Of a stretch of 27,738 nt of DNA, positions 1-7,941 are shown piece after piece. The notes below the pieces were generated by a model. The model was not told the DNA's origin. It ran no database searches and saw only the letters and a program-made list of their open reading frames with translations. Position numbers and translations under genes: made by a program. This DNA is from Bacillota bacterium (lineage in GTDB: Bacteria > Bacillota_I > Bacilli_A > Acholeplasmatales > Acholeplasmataceae), in contig JAURNN010000073.1 in NCBI GenBank assembly GCA_030830185.1, positions 1 to 27,738 on the forward strand, given 5' to 3'. Each line of letters opens with the position of its first letter. Position 1 is the first letter of the stretch.

Positions 1-918
1 ATATCTAGATGGTAAACCAATTGTTGTTGCAACAATCCCTTCATGCATATCTAATGCTTTTGCAGCATCGGTACCACCCTTTGAAATGTAGTATTGATAA
101 GGTATGTGATGCTTTTTAGCAAGTGATGCAATATTTTGTTTCAAATATTCTGGCATGGTATTACGTGGATCAAACATACGTAATAAAAAACCTTGATTTA
201 AACCATTATCAGCTGGTTCATTCATATCATTCATTGGTGAAGCATCTAAAGCAATAAACACATCAGGTTGGATCATATTTATACTAGTCTCAGCACCTCT
301 AAGTCCAACTTCCTCTTGTACGCTTGCACCGATATAAAGGTCATAATCAAGTGTTTCATCTTTAAGCGCTTCAATCATGTGAAGAGCAAGCCCAACACCA
401 TAGCGATTATCCACTGATTTTGCTAAATAACGATGGTTCGTAAGCTTTAAAAATTTAGGTTCAAATGTCATTCTATCCCCTAATTGAACGCCTAACTCAA
501 TCGCCTCTTCTTTTGAACTCGCGCCAATATCAACAAGTATTTTTTCGAATTCTAATTGCTGATCAAGTTTTAAATGTGGCGGTATTGCTCCGATATAGCC
601 TTTAATTATACCTTTGTGGGTATGAATGTCATAGGTTTGAGCACTTACAATCGTTGGATCAATCCCACCTAAAGGTTGTATGTGTAACATCCCTTGTTTT
701 GTAATACCAACAATCATAAATCCAACTTCATCCATATGTCCAGCGACCATGACTTTATATGGTGATGTCCCTTTTTTATATGCAAAAATTGATCCTAAAT
801 GATCTTCAACAACGTCATATTGAGGATAACATTCAATGACACTTCTAACATATTTTTTGATTTCTGATTCATCACCTGGTGTACCAGGTAGTGTCATTAA
901 TGTTTCATAGTGTTTCAT
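1..918 (-). CDS. M42 family metallo-aminopeptidase (glutamyl aminopeptidase type), 3' end cut by the window
   Basis: Removes N-terminal residues from peptides in the cytoplasm, using two metal ions; M42 enzymes form large oligomeric tetrahedral complexes. The frame is open from ATG 918 to the left edge, giving 306 residues, while family members run to about 350-360, so the C-terminus and last metal ligand are missing. Visible M42 motifs are AGHMDEVGF (His61 and Asp63 as metal ligand region), VDNRYGVG (bridging Asp), QEEVGLRGA (catalytic Glu pair) and ALDASP (metal Asp). The start is supported by GGAG 7 nt upstream. It overlaps the end of trmB by 14 nt, so it is probably last or near last in the ptsH-trmB transcript. 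Substrate preference (Glu/Asp versus general) cannot be told from sequence. Confidence 0.9.
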   Translation of the reverse strand, partial: MKHYETLMTLPGTPGDESEIKKYVRSVIECYPQYDVVEDHLGSIFAYKKGTSPYKVMVAGHMDEVGFMIVGITKQGMLHIQPLGGIDPTIVSAQTYDIHTHKGIIKGYIGAIPPHLKLDQQLEFEKILVDIGASSKEEAIELGVQLGDRMTFEPKFLKLTNHRYLAKSVDNRYGVGLALHMIEALKDETLDYDLYIGASVQEEVGLRGAETSINMIQPDVFIALDASPMNDMNEPADNGLNQGFLLRMFDPRNTMPEYLKQNIASLAKKHHIPYQYYISKGGTDAAKALDMHEGIVATTIGLPSRY

Positions 919-1510
919 AATAATCTCCTGCAGTAATTTGGTATATTGACCCGTGAGGCCTTTTTTTGCGTTCATATTCAGTCATATAAGTTAATGGTTG
1001 TGCATCGTCTTCAAAATGAATATCTTTAAATTTGGTTTGAATGTAAAAACTTGATTCTATATATAGTTTTTGATGATCGGTTTTAAAGATAAGTTGTCCC
1101 TCTTTTTTTAGTAACTTTCCATAGATATCTAATTTTGTTGGATACGTTAAACGACGCTTGTGATGCTTTGCCTTTGGCCACGGATCAGAAAACTGTAAGT
1201 ACAATGTATGAACAGAATGAGGTGTTAAATACTGATCAATATTCATTGCATCATCTAATATAATATGTAGATTATCAAGCTTGTATGCTTCTTTTTTTAA
1301 AACAATGTAATAACATACATGTCTGTTGAATTCAACAGCAACGAAGGTTTTATCAGGATGGTCTTTTGCATATTGACAAATAAAATCACCTTTGCCAGAT
1401 CCTATTTCTAAAATAACATCGCCACTTAAAGAAAGTGGCGTTGGTTTCATATATGTATCATGATTCACAAAGAAAGCATCTGTTGCGTGTTTATTAAACT
1501 TTTGACGCAC
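905..1510 (-). CDS. trmB: tRNA (guanine-N7-)-methyltransferase TrmB
   Basis: SAM-dependent enzyme that makes m7G46 in the variable loop of tRNAs. The 201 residues match the family length. Motifs: the N-terminal MRQKFNKHA block, SAM-binding LEIGSGKGDF (about residues 35-44), VAVEFN, the catalytic and substrate stretch SDPWPKAKHHKRRL, and the C-terminal MTEYERK. The start codon is GTG (1508-1510). It is preferred because the basic N-terminal block is conserved in TrmB; the next Met (residue 21) would remove it. There is no clear Shine-Dalgarno sequence, and the HPr stop codon lies only 3 nt upstream, so translation is probably coupled to ptsH. Confidence 0.95.
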   Translation of the reverse strand: MRQKFNKHATDAFFVNHDTYMKPTPLSLSGDVILEIGSGKGDFICQYAKDHPDKTFVAVEFNRHVCYYIVLKKEAYKLDNLHIILDDAMNIDQYLTPHSVHTLYLQFSDPWPKAKHHKRRLTYPTKLDIYGKLLKKEGQLIFKTDHQKLYIESSFYIQTKFKDIHFEDDAQPLTYMTEYERKKRPHGSIYQITAGDYYETL

Positions 1511-1513
1511 AGT

Positions 1514-1783
1514 TTAAACTTTCTTAGCAAGAGATTCTTGAATCATAAATGTTGATAAAGCTTCTAATGCCTCATAGGCATCTGTTCCTTCAGTTTCAAT
1601 TGAGATGGTTTGGCCTTGATAAATACCTAAAGACATTAACCCCATAATAGATTTTAAATTAATTGTTTTTTCTTCCCATGTTAAGTGTATTTCAGATTTA
1701 AAAGCCATCGCGATATTAACGAGTTTCGTTGCAGGTCTTGCATGTAAACCGTATTCTGAAATAATATAAAATGTCTGGTTCAT
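1514..1783 (-). CDS. ptsH: HPr phosphocarrier protein of the PTS
   Basis: Small cytoplasmic phosphocarrier that takes phosphate from enzyme I on His and passes it to sugar-specific EIIA domains. The 89 residues carry both diagnostic sites: the active-site His14 in YGLHARPAT, and Ser45 in KSIMGLMSLGI, the residue HPr kinase phosphorylates in Gram-positive relatives. It also keeps the C-terminal helix seen in HPr. No other pts gene lies nearby; it sits between queA and trmB. GAGGT at 1791-1795 is its RBS (7 nt spacing) and a TATAAT -10 lies at 1814-1819, so it probably has its own promoter besides readthrough from ruvAB-queA. The regulatory Ser suggests a carbon-control role, but that is inference. 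Confidence 0.93.
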   Translation of the reverse strand: MNQTFYIISEYGLHARPATKLVNIAMAFKSEIHLTWEEKTINLKSIMGLMSLGIYQGQTISIETEGTDAYEALEALSTFMIQESLAKKV

Positions 1784-1790
1784 TTTTTTT

Positions 1791-1819
1791 ACCTCGATAC
1801 TTAATATGTTTTTATTATA
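1791..1819 (-). promoter_or_regulatory. Promoter -10 and RBS of ptsH
   Basis: On the minus strand a perfect TATAAT (1814-1819) is followed about 20 nt later by GAGGT (1791-1795) and the HPr ATG. No convincing -35 hexamer stands 16-18 nt upstream and there is no TG extension, so this may be a weak promoter or may need an activator. No terminator is visible between queA and ptsH. Confidence 0.5.
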
Positions 1820-1850
1820 CTAAATTCAATGCTAAATTACCATGTTTTTT

Positions 1851-2870
1851 TTACAAGATAAGCATTGCATCACCAAATGAGAAAAAGCGGTAATCATTGT
1901 TGATTGCATGTTGATAGCATGAAAGCATATATTTTCTTTCTGTAATCGCAGAGACGAGCATTAGTAATGTTGATTTTGGGAGATGGAAATTGGTAATTAA
2001 GCCATCAATAGCCTTAAATGTGTACCCAGGATAAATAAAAATAGATGTTTGAAAAGTTCCTTCATGAAACGTATTATTATTGATATTGGATTCTAACGTT
2101 CTTAAACTTGTTGTCCCTACGGCAATAATTCTCTTACCTGCTCGCTTTGCATCATTTAATTTTTTAGCTGCATCATTAGAAATGACATACGTTTCTTCAT
2201 GCATATGATGTTTTGTAATATCATCCATTTGTACAGGTTTAAATGTCCCTAGTCCAACATGTAAGGTAATTTCAATGTTTTCAATCCCTTTTTGTTTTAA
2301 TGCATCAAAGATGTCTTCTGTGAAATGAAGTCCAGCAGTTGGTGCAGCACTTGAACCTGAATGTTTCGCATAAATGGTTTGATACCTTTCATCGTCATTA
2401 AGTTCTTTTACATAAGGTGGTAATGGAAGTTTTCCAAGGGATTCAAGATGCTCAATTAAAATGCCATCATAAATTAATTGATACACACGAATACCATCTT
2501 CTTTAACGTCTACACACTGCATTTTAAAAGTGTCACTTAATATAATCTCATCACCAACATCAATTTTTTTAGCTGGTTTTGTTAATGCATTGTAGACATT
2601 TTTTTCAATTTCATCTAAAAGTAATAATTCAATATTCGCACCAGTTGATACTTTTGTTCCAAACAGCCTGGCTGGAATGACTTTTGTATTATTAATAACT
2701 AAAACATCACCAGTGGATAATAAATTAGGTAAGTCATAAAACATATGGTCAATTGGATCTTTTTTGGCAAGCTTATCAACACATAATAATTTTGAATGAT
2801 CTCTTTTTTCACTCGGATGTTGTGCGATTTTACTTGGATCTAGGTGGTAATCAAATAAAGATAACTTCAT
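1851..2870 (-). CDS. queA: S-adenosylmethionine:tRNA ribosyltransferase-isomerase QueA
   Basis: Transfers and isomerises the ribosyl part of SAM onto preQ1 at tRNA position 34, forming epoxyqueuosine. Length (339 aa) is normal. Characteristic blocks: N-terminal LFDYHLDPSKIAQHP, VINNTKVIPARLFG, HSGSSAAPTAGLHFT (residues about 170-184), LHVGLGTFKPV and the C-terminal GLITNFHLPKSTLLMLVSA. Its ATG shares ATGA with the ruvB stop, the common firmicute ruvA-ruvB-queA arrangement. No other queuosine gene is in the window, so the cell may take up or make preQ1 elsewhere. Confidence 0.97.
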   Translation of the reverse strand: MKLSLFDYHLDPSKIAQHPSEKRDHSKLLCVDKLAKKDPIDHMFYDLPNLLSTGDVLVINNTKVIPARLFGTKVSTGANIELLLLDEIEKNVYNALTKPAKKIDVGDEIILSDTFKMQCVDVKEDGIRVYQLIYDGILIEHLESLGKLPLPPYVKELNDDERYQTIYAKHSGSSAAPTAGLHFTEDIFDALKQKGIENIEITLHVGLGTFKPVQMDDITKHHMHEETYVISNDAAKKLNDAKRAGKRIIAVGTTSLRTLESNINNNTFHEGTFQTSIFIYPGYTFKAIDGLITNFHLPKSTLLMLVSAITERKYMLSCYQHAINNDYRFFSFGDAMLIL

Positions 2871-3877
2871 GTTTTTAAAAATCCTTCATAATATGTTTTC
2901 CCTAAGACATCATACGCTTTTTTTGTTGCAATACGGCCTCTTGGTGTACGTTTGATATATCCTTCTTGAAGTAGAAAAGGTTCATAAACGTCTTCAACTG
3001 TTGTCACTTCTTCAGCAATTTGAGTTGCGATTGCTTCAAGTCCTGCAGGTCCACCTTGATAACGGTCAATGATGGCCTCTAAATAACGGTAATCGGTTTG
3101 ATCAAGTCCAAAGGCATCAATCCCTAGTTTTTTTAAGGCATTATCAGTGATGCTTTCAGTGACATGACCATCATTCATAATATCTGCAAAATCACGAACA
3201 CGTCTAAATAAACGGTTGACGATTCTTGGTGTTCCTCTCGATCTTTTGGCAAGTGAAACAACAGCATGTTCATCGATTTTATTTCCATATACTGCTGATG
3301 TTCTTCTACAGATGGTTTCTAAATCTTCTTGAGTGTAATAATTTAAACGAAATACGACGCCAAAACGATCTCTCAAAGGCGCAGATAAATCTCCAAAACG
3401 TGTTGTTGCACCAATTAGTGTAAATGGTGGTAAATCGATGCGAATCGACCGTGATTCACCATCTCGACCAATCACGATGTCTAAAACAAAATCTTCCATG
3501 GCTGCATAAAGAACTTCCTCAACGAAACGAGGTAATCGGTGAATTTCATCAATAAATAAGACATCACCGGGTTCAAGTGAAGAAAGTAATGCCGCTAGAT
3601 CGCCACTTTTTTCAATGGTTGGTCCACTCGTAATTTTAATTTTTACATTTAATTCGTTAGCTGTAACTTGTGCTAATGTTGTCTTACCTAAACCCGGAGG
3701 TCCATATAATAACATATGATCTAAGGGTTCATTACGCTTTTTAGCAGCTTGAATATAAATCGACAACATATCTTTGATATCTTGTTGACCAATGTATTGG
3801 ATTAATTTTTCAGGACGTAAGGATTGTTCTTCATCCTCTTTGATTGCCATTGAAGACATAAGATGTGGTTTATTCAT
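2867..3877 (-). CDS. ruvB: Holliday junction branch migration DNA helicase RuvB
   Basis: AAA+ motor that forms hexameric rings on DNA and, with RuvA, drives branch migration of Holliday junctions. The 336 residues contain Walker A GPPGLGKTT (59-67), Walker B DVLFIDEIH, sensor 1 in LIGATTR, the arginine finger in APLRDRFG, sensor 2 in SRGTPRIVNRL, and the C-terminal winged-helix domain with GGPAGLEAIA and RTPRGR. The first 20 residues are variable and Met7 or Met10 are alternative starts; the given ATG overlaps ruvA by 8 nt, which suits coupled translation. All catalytic residues are intact. Confidence 0.98.
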   Translation of the reverse strand: MNKPHLMSSMAIKEDEEQSLRPEKLIQYIGQQDIKDMLSIYIQAAKKRNEPLDHMLLYGPPGLGKTTLAQVTANELNVKIKITSGPTIEKSGDLAALLSSLEPGDVLFIDEIHRLPRFVEEVLYAAMEDFVLDIVIGRDGESRSIRIDLPPFTLIGATTRFGDLSAPLRDRFGVVFRLNYYTQEDLETICRRTSAVYGNKIDEHAVVSLAKRSRGTPRIVNRLFRRVRDFADIMNDGHVTESITDNALKKLGIDAFGLDQTDYRYLEAIIDRYQGGPAGLEAIATQIAEEVTTVEDVYEPFLLQEGYIKRTPRGRIATKKAYDVLGKTYYEGFLKT

Positions 3878-4430
3878 GTGACCTCATCATTTTCTTTAGT
3901 GCTTCTTTAATCATTTGTTCAATGGTTAATGATGTATCTAAAGAAGCAAGTGTTTTTTTAATATCCGCTTTTTTGTACCCTAATGCAACTAATGCTTCTT
4001 CAACATCAGTAAGTTTAGGTTGTTGTTCAGTTGGTGTGAGTTGAATTTTACCTTGTAAATCCAAAATGATTTGTTGAGCTGATTTAGGACCAATCCCAGG
4101 AAATTTCTTTAAATAAACGATATCTGCCATTTCAATTGCTTGAACTAAATCATCTAATCGATCACTTGCTAAAATACTAAGCGCTGATTTAGGACCAATA
4201 CCAGATACATTAATCAACTTGATAAACATTTTTTTTGCTTCAAACGATTTAAATCCATAAAGTGCATTAATATCTTCTTTAACATAATGATGCACATATA
4301 TCAAGGCTTCACTTTTGATTTGATAACTAAAAGGATTAGGTGTTAATATTAAATACCCGATACCTTGATTTTCAACAACGATATAACTTGGTTCAATCAT
4401 GGTAACAAAACCTTTAATGGTGGCGTACAT
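3870..4430 (-). CDS. ruvA: Holliday junction branch migration protein RuvA
   Basis: Binds four-way DNA junctions as a tetramer and loads RuvB. At 186 residues it is near family length. The N-terminal OB-fold domain (about 1-62) begins with MYATIKGFVT. It is followed by two helix-hairpin-helix motifs, NVSGIGPKSALSIL and KFPGIGPKSAQQII, and by the C-terminal RuvB-contacting domain III (DVEEALVALGYKKADI). AGGAG at 4438-4442 gives a good RBS, and a TGTTATAAT extended -10 lies just upstream. It is the first gene of ruvA-ruvB-queA, and possibly the transcript continues into ptsH-trmB. No LexA-type box was recognised. Confidence 0.97.
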   Translation of the reverse strand: MYATIKGFVTMIEPSYIVVENQGIGYLILTPNPFSYQIKSEALIYVHHYVKEDINALYGFKSFEAKKMFIKLINVSGIGPKSALSILASDRLDDLVQAIEMADIVYLKKFPGIGPKSAQQIILDLQGKIQLTPTEQQPKLTDVEEALVALGYKKADIKKTLASLDTSLTIEQMIKEALKKMMRSHE

Positions 4431-4437
4431 ACGGCAT

Positions 4438-4505
4438 CTCCTTAAGATTTATTATAACATGAAATAGTAAAGATTAAAAATTAATGTGTTATAATATAAC
4501 ATAGG
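4438..4505. promoter_or_regulatory. Back-to-back promoters for ruvA (minus) and the coiled-coil gene (plus)
   Basis: The 82-bp gap between ruvA and the plus-strand gene holds two copies of the extended -10 TGTTATAAT. The minus copy has its hexamer at 4451-4456 and serves ruvA (RBS 4438-4442). The plus copy has its hexamer at 4490-4495 and serves the gene at 4513, which has only a weak AGG (4503-4505) as RBS. Positions where -35 boxes would sit (about 4474-4479 for ruvA and 4467-4472 for the plus gene) are adjacent and poorly conserved, so both promoters probably rely on the extended -10, and polymerase binding to one may exclude the other. Confidence 0.65.
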
Positions 4506-4512
4506 TATTTAA

Positions 4513-7500
4513 ATGAAAATAGACACACACATACAAACAGTTATCGAAGAACTAAAGCGCTTAAAAGCACCTGAAACGACATTGAATGAATTTCAAGTTT
4601 TTTTAGGTTCTTTTCAAGATATCCAAACCCAATTAGAGTCAATAGAAACGATGAATCAGTCTTTTTATCAAGCTCTTGAAACAATCAACAATAAGCATGT
4701 TACGGACATCGATCATCTCCTTCTATCAAAAAACGAAACTGAAGATAAGTTTGTAACAGAAAAAGAAACCTTTAGAAATAATTACATCGAATCCTTACAT
4801 CACATTGATCAAGACTACATGAAACAAAAAAAAGCAATTGAAAAAAAGTATCAAGAAGAAAAAACACAGTTATTAGATGACATTAAATCTTATGAAAACG
4901 AGAAAAATAAACAAGACAGTTTGATTCTTAAAAATATACAAGAAATTAAAAAGAAATATGAAGCGATTGTATTAACAATTGAAGACAAAACGTCAGAAAA
5001 AATTGCTCAAGTTACTGAAAATCTTAAACAATCCATAACGAAAATTGAAGATCAAATTAATCAAGATATCACAAATTATGAAATCCAATACAAACAGCTC
5101 TTAGAATCAAGAGAAATAGAATCTACATCTCATGACACGGATTATATCGATATCAAGTCACATTACAATATTTTAAATAAAACTCTCAATAAGCAAATCA
5201 ATGTATTAAAGCATAAAAAGACGCTTGTCATGAAATCGTTAGAAGATAAATATGAATCGCTCATCAAACCTCTAGATACTCGTATTGAGAACTTAGATTT
5301 TCGTGCAAATGAATTAAAAAAAGATAGGATAAATAAGAGAGATTTTGAAATCCAAAAACTCCAAGAACGTAAAACTTTAGAATTTGAACGCTATGAAGAG
5401 CAAAGAAAGAAAACAATTGCTCAAACTGCTGAAGCAGTTTCATTATTGAATTCAAAACTTTCGAATTACCGAGAAATCACCAATGAAAAGAAACGTAAAA
5501 TCGTACGTGATTTTCAAACAAAGTCCATGTCATCGAATCACGAAACCCTTCAAAAAAATAGAGAATTATCCTACTTAGATAACGATTTAAACCAATTCAT
5601 TTTAAAAACAAGAAAAGATATTAGATTAAAGAAGTCTGAAGGACAACTTCTTCTTTTTGAACTTCATAAAAATCATCAAATACTCATTTCAGATATTGAA
5701 TTTTTAATTAAAAAAGAATTATACACCACAACTTTTGATCTTAGAAAAATTGATATTGAATTAAAACATGACCAAGAAAAAATTTTAGACCAAAAACAGC
5801 GACTTCTTCAAGAAAAAGCATTTTATAAAAATAGTGTCGATGCAGCATATCAAAAGGATATACTGTCTTATGAGACACAAATTAATCTCGCTTCTCAAAC
5901 GCAAGAAAGAGATTTAGGGCAACTTGTTTTAGACGCATCAATTGACATCACATATATTGATAAAAACATGATTGATATCCAAATTCGTCATGATCATCTT
6001 ATTCTGACGCAAAAGCATGAGATAGACATGCTTAACTTTCAATTAGAAAAAGAAATTGCCATGATTCAAACACTTAAATCCCAACAACTCGATCAAGCAT
6101 CTCGAACAAGAGATTTTGATTTAGAAGAATCACAATTGCGTCTTGATTTAAAACAAGAGACATTTGATGAACAAACTGCAACTTATAAAAACAAATTAGA
6201 CGCTTTATTTATCCATTACGAAAAAGACTTATCTCATAATGAATATCGTTATGAATATCAAAAAGACAATCTTAAGCGTGAACATGATTTTAAAACAACA
6301 AAACGTCAATTGATCTTTAATGCGTTTGAAAGTAAAGTCAATTTACGTAAAATACAAATGTATTTTTATCGATCTGAACAAGTGATTGATGTTCATGTTG
6401 ATTTATTTTATGGATTCATACAACAGTTGTTACTCAAACAATATAAAGCTGCTTCTTTACTGATGTCATGTGTTCAGCTTTTAGAACAAACGTTTCAGTA
6501 CCATGAAAATCCTGAAACCATGCGTCAAATGATTGATGCCTTACAATATATCCACAAAGATATCACTTCACTAAATAAAGATAAGATGACGAAACTTAAA
6601 GAAGCATTCCATCTAACATATCAAACACATTTTGAAAATGCAAAGTCTGTTGTTTTAAATATGCATCAAAAAGATGAACAACAACTTCATGATGATTACA
6701 TTCAAAAACGACAACAAGAAAAGACTGAATTACTGAAAAAGAAATATGAATATGAAGTATTAATGAAACAGTTTTCTAATGTAAAAGATGAACAAGCGCT
6801 CAAACGCATTGAAAAAGCATATTCAAAAATTAATTTTGATCTAGAAACGATTGAACAAGACATACATCATACGACGAATCAGGCAAATCAAGCCTTTGAA
6901 CAATTTAAGATTAAATTTTTGCAATGGACCAATAAAAAATTTAATCATTATCAACATATAATAAAAAAACTAACGAAAACAGAACAATATTCCAACGATT
7001 TTTTTAATCACATTGAAACCCAAACGCAAAAATTGTCACAAACACTTTATTATACCAATCAAGTCATCTTTGGTATGACAAAATCAGCATTTAAACAATA
7101 TCATAAGCTTATTGAATTGATACAATTACAACAATCTCACATCTATCGAGAATTACTAAGTTATCAACATGACATGCAACGGGCACTGATTCAAGAAAAA
7201 CATAGTAAAACAACACTGATACAAGAAGCCATTGATATTTGGCAAGCCAATCAAGATCAACTTCAAACATCCTATGATCTAGAACTTAATTTTTCAAGAC
7301 GTACGTTTAGAGAAAATATTGTTGGTAAGAAAAATGATGCTGAACATAAAATTACGCAATATCATCGTGAATTTAATGAAGCTAGAGATAAAAGGTTAAA
7401 AACTATTCAAAAATTAGAAACCTCGCTTCAACAATTTGCATCTAAAAAAATAACCACATTAGAGACATTACAATTCAATCAAAAAGTAATGGTGGAACAA

Positions 7501-7941
7501 GAAACTTTGAAATTGACTCAACAAAAACAAACATTAATTTCAGATCAAGCTAAATCCATTGATAGTCTTCAACAAAATCTTATTAAGAAGCAACATCAAT
7601 ATGATGAAAAAATTACAAATGCACTAAATTCAATTGAACAAAGACTTATCAAATATTTATCTTTTGTTTCAAAGTTACGTGAAAATTATAAAGAAAAATT
7701 AATTGATAAAACGCTTTATGAAAGCAAATTAAGACAAAATCATAAAAAGCGCGTCTTACATTCAAAACAAAAAACAAGTCGTTTAATTAGCAGTCATAAA
7801 AAAGAAAAACGCCTCCATCTCATCCATTTGGACAAACATGAGAAGCGTGAACAAACCATTCTTAATAAGAAACATCAATCTATTGAATTTTGGCTGAAAA
7901 AGTCATATCAATTTAAATTAAAGTCCTTAGATTTTAATTAA
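4513..7941 (+). CDS. Very large coiled-coil protein of unknown function
   Basis: I do not recognise this 1142-residue protein. It is almost entirely predicted alpha-helical coiled coil, rich in Lys, Gln, Glu, Leu and Ile. I count only three prolines (20, 253, 667), one cysteine (653) and six glycines. There is no signal peptide, no membrane span, and no Walker A or ABC signature, so it is not an SMC/Rad50 ATPase. A break in the charged heptad character at about 596-685 (aromatic and Leu-rich, including VDLFYGFIQQLLL and the sole Cys) may be a small globular or dimerisation unit dividing two long rods. The last 75 residues or so are very basic (KKR, HKKEKR, KHEKREQ), suitable for nucleic acid or acidic membrane contact. 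It is monocistronic, transcribed against its neighbours, and its stop overlaps the obg stop by 4 nt. A cytoskeletal or nucleoid scaffold role is possible but only inferred. Confidence 0.85.
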   Translation: MKIDTHIQTVIEELKRLKAPETTLNEFQVFLGSFQDIQTQLESIETMNQSFYQALETINNKHVTDIDHLLLSKNETEDKFVTEKETFRNNYIESLHHIDQDYMKQKKAIEKKYQEEKTQLLDDIKSYENEKNKQDSLILKNIQEIKKKYEAIVLTIEDKTSEKIAQVTENLKQSITKIEDQINQDITNYEIQYKQLLESREIESTSHDTDYIDIKSHYNILNKTLNKQINVLKHKKTLVMKSLEDKYESLIKPLDTRIENLDFRANELKKDRINKRDFEIQKLQERKTLEFERYEEQRKKTIAQTAEAVSLLNSKLSNYREITNEKKRKIVRDFQTKSMSSNHETLQKNRELSYLDNDLNQFILKTRKDIRLKKSEGQLLLFELHKNHQILISDIEFLIKKELYTTTFDLRKIDIELKHDQEKILDQKQRLLQEKAFYKNSVDAAYQKDILSYETQINLASQTQERDLGQLVLDASIDITYIDKNMIDIQIRHDHLILTQKHEIDMLNFQLEKEIAMIQTLKSQQLDQASRTRDFDLEESQLRLDLKQETFDEQTATYKNKLDALFIHYEKDLSHNEYRYEYQKDNLKREHDFKTTKRQLIFNAFESKVNLRKIQMYFYRSEQVIDVHVDLFYGFIQQLLLKQYKAASLLMSCVQLLEQTFQYHENPETMRQMIDALQYIHKDITSLNKDKMTKLKEAFHLTYQTHFENAKSVVLNMHQKDEQQLHDDYIQKRQQEKTELLKKKYEYEVLMKQFSNVKDEQALKRIEKAYSKINFDLETIEQDIHHTTNQANQAFEQFKIKFLQWTNKKFNHYQHIIKKLTKTEQYSNDFFNHIETQTQKLSQTLYYTNQVIFGMTKSAFKQYHKLIELIQLQQSHIYRELLSYQHDMQRALIQEKHSKTTLIQEAIDIWQANQDQLQTSYDLELNFSRRTFRENIVGKKNDAEHKITQYHREFNEARDKRLKTIQKLETSLQQFASKKITTLETLQFNQKVMVEQETLKLTQQKQTLISDQAKSIDSLQQNLIKKQHQYDEKITNALNSIEQRLIKYLSFVSKLRENYKEKLIDKTLYESKLRQNHKKRVLHSKQKTSRLISSHKKEKRLHLIHLDKHEKREQTILNKKHQSIEFWLKKSYQFKLKSLDFN

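Noticed and set aside
1784..1850. Terminator between queA and ptsH
   Set aside because: A T run is present but no stem precedes it.
2867..2870. UGA read as tryptophan (Mycoplasma code)
   Set aside because: Several conserved genes end at UGA exactly where family length and the next gene's start require a stop, and their Trp positions use TGG.
4513..7941. SMC or Rad50-type ATPase
   Set aside because: No Walker A, ABC signature or hinge glycines; only coiled-coil character is shared.
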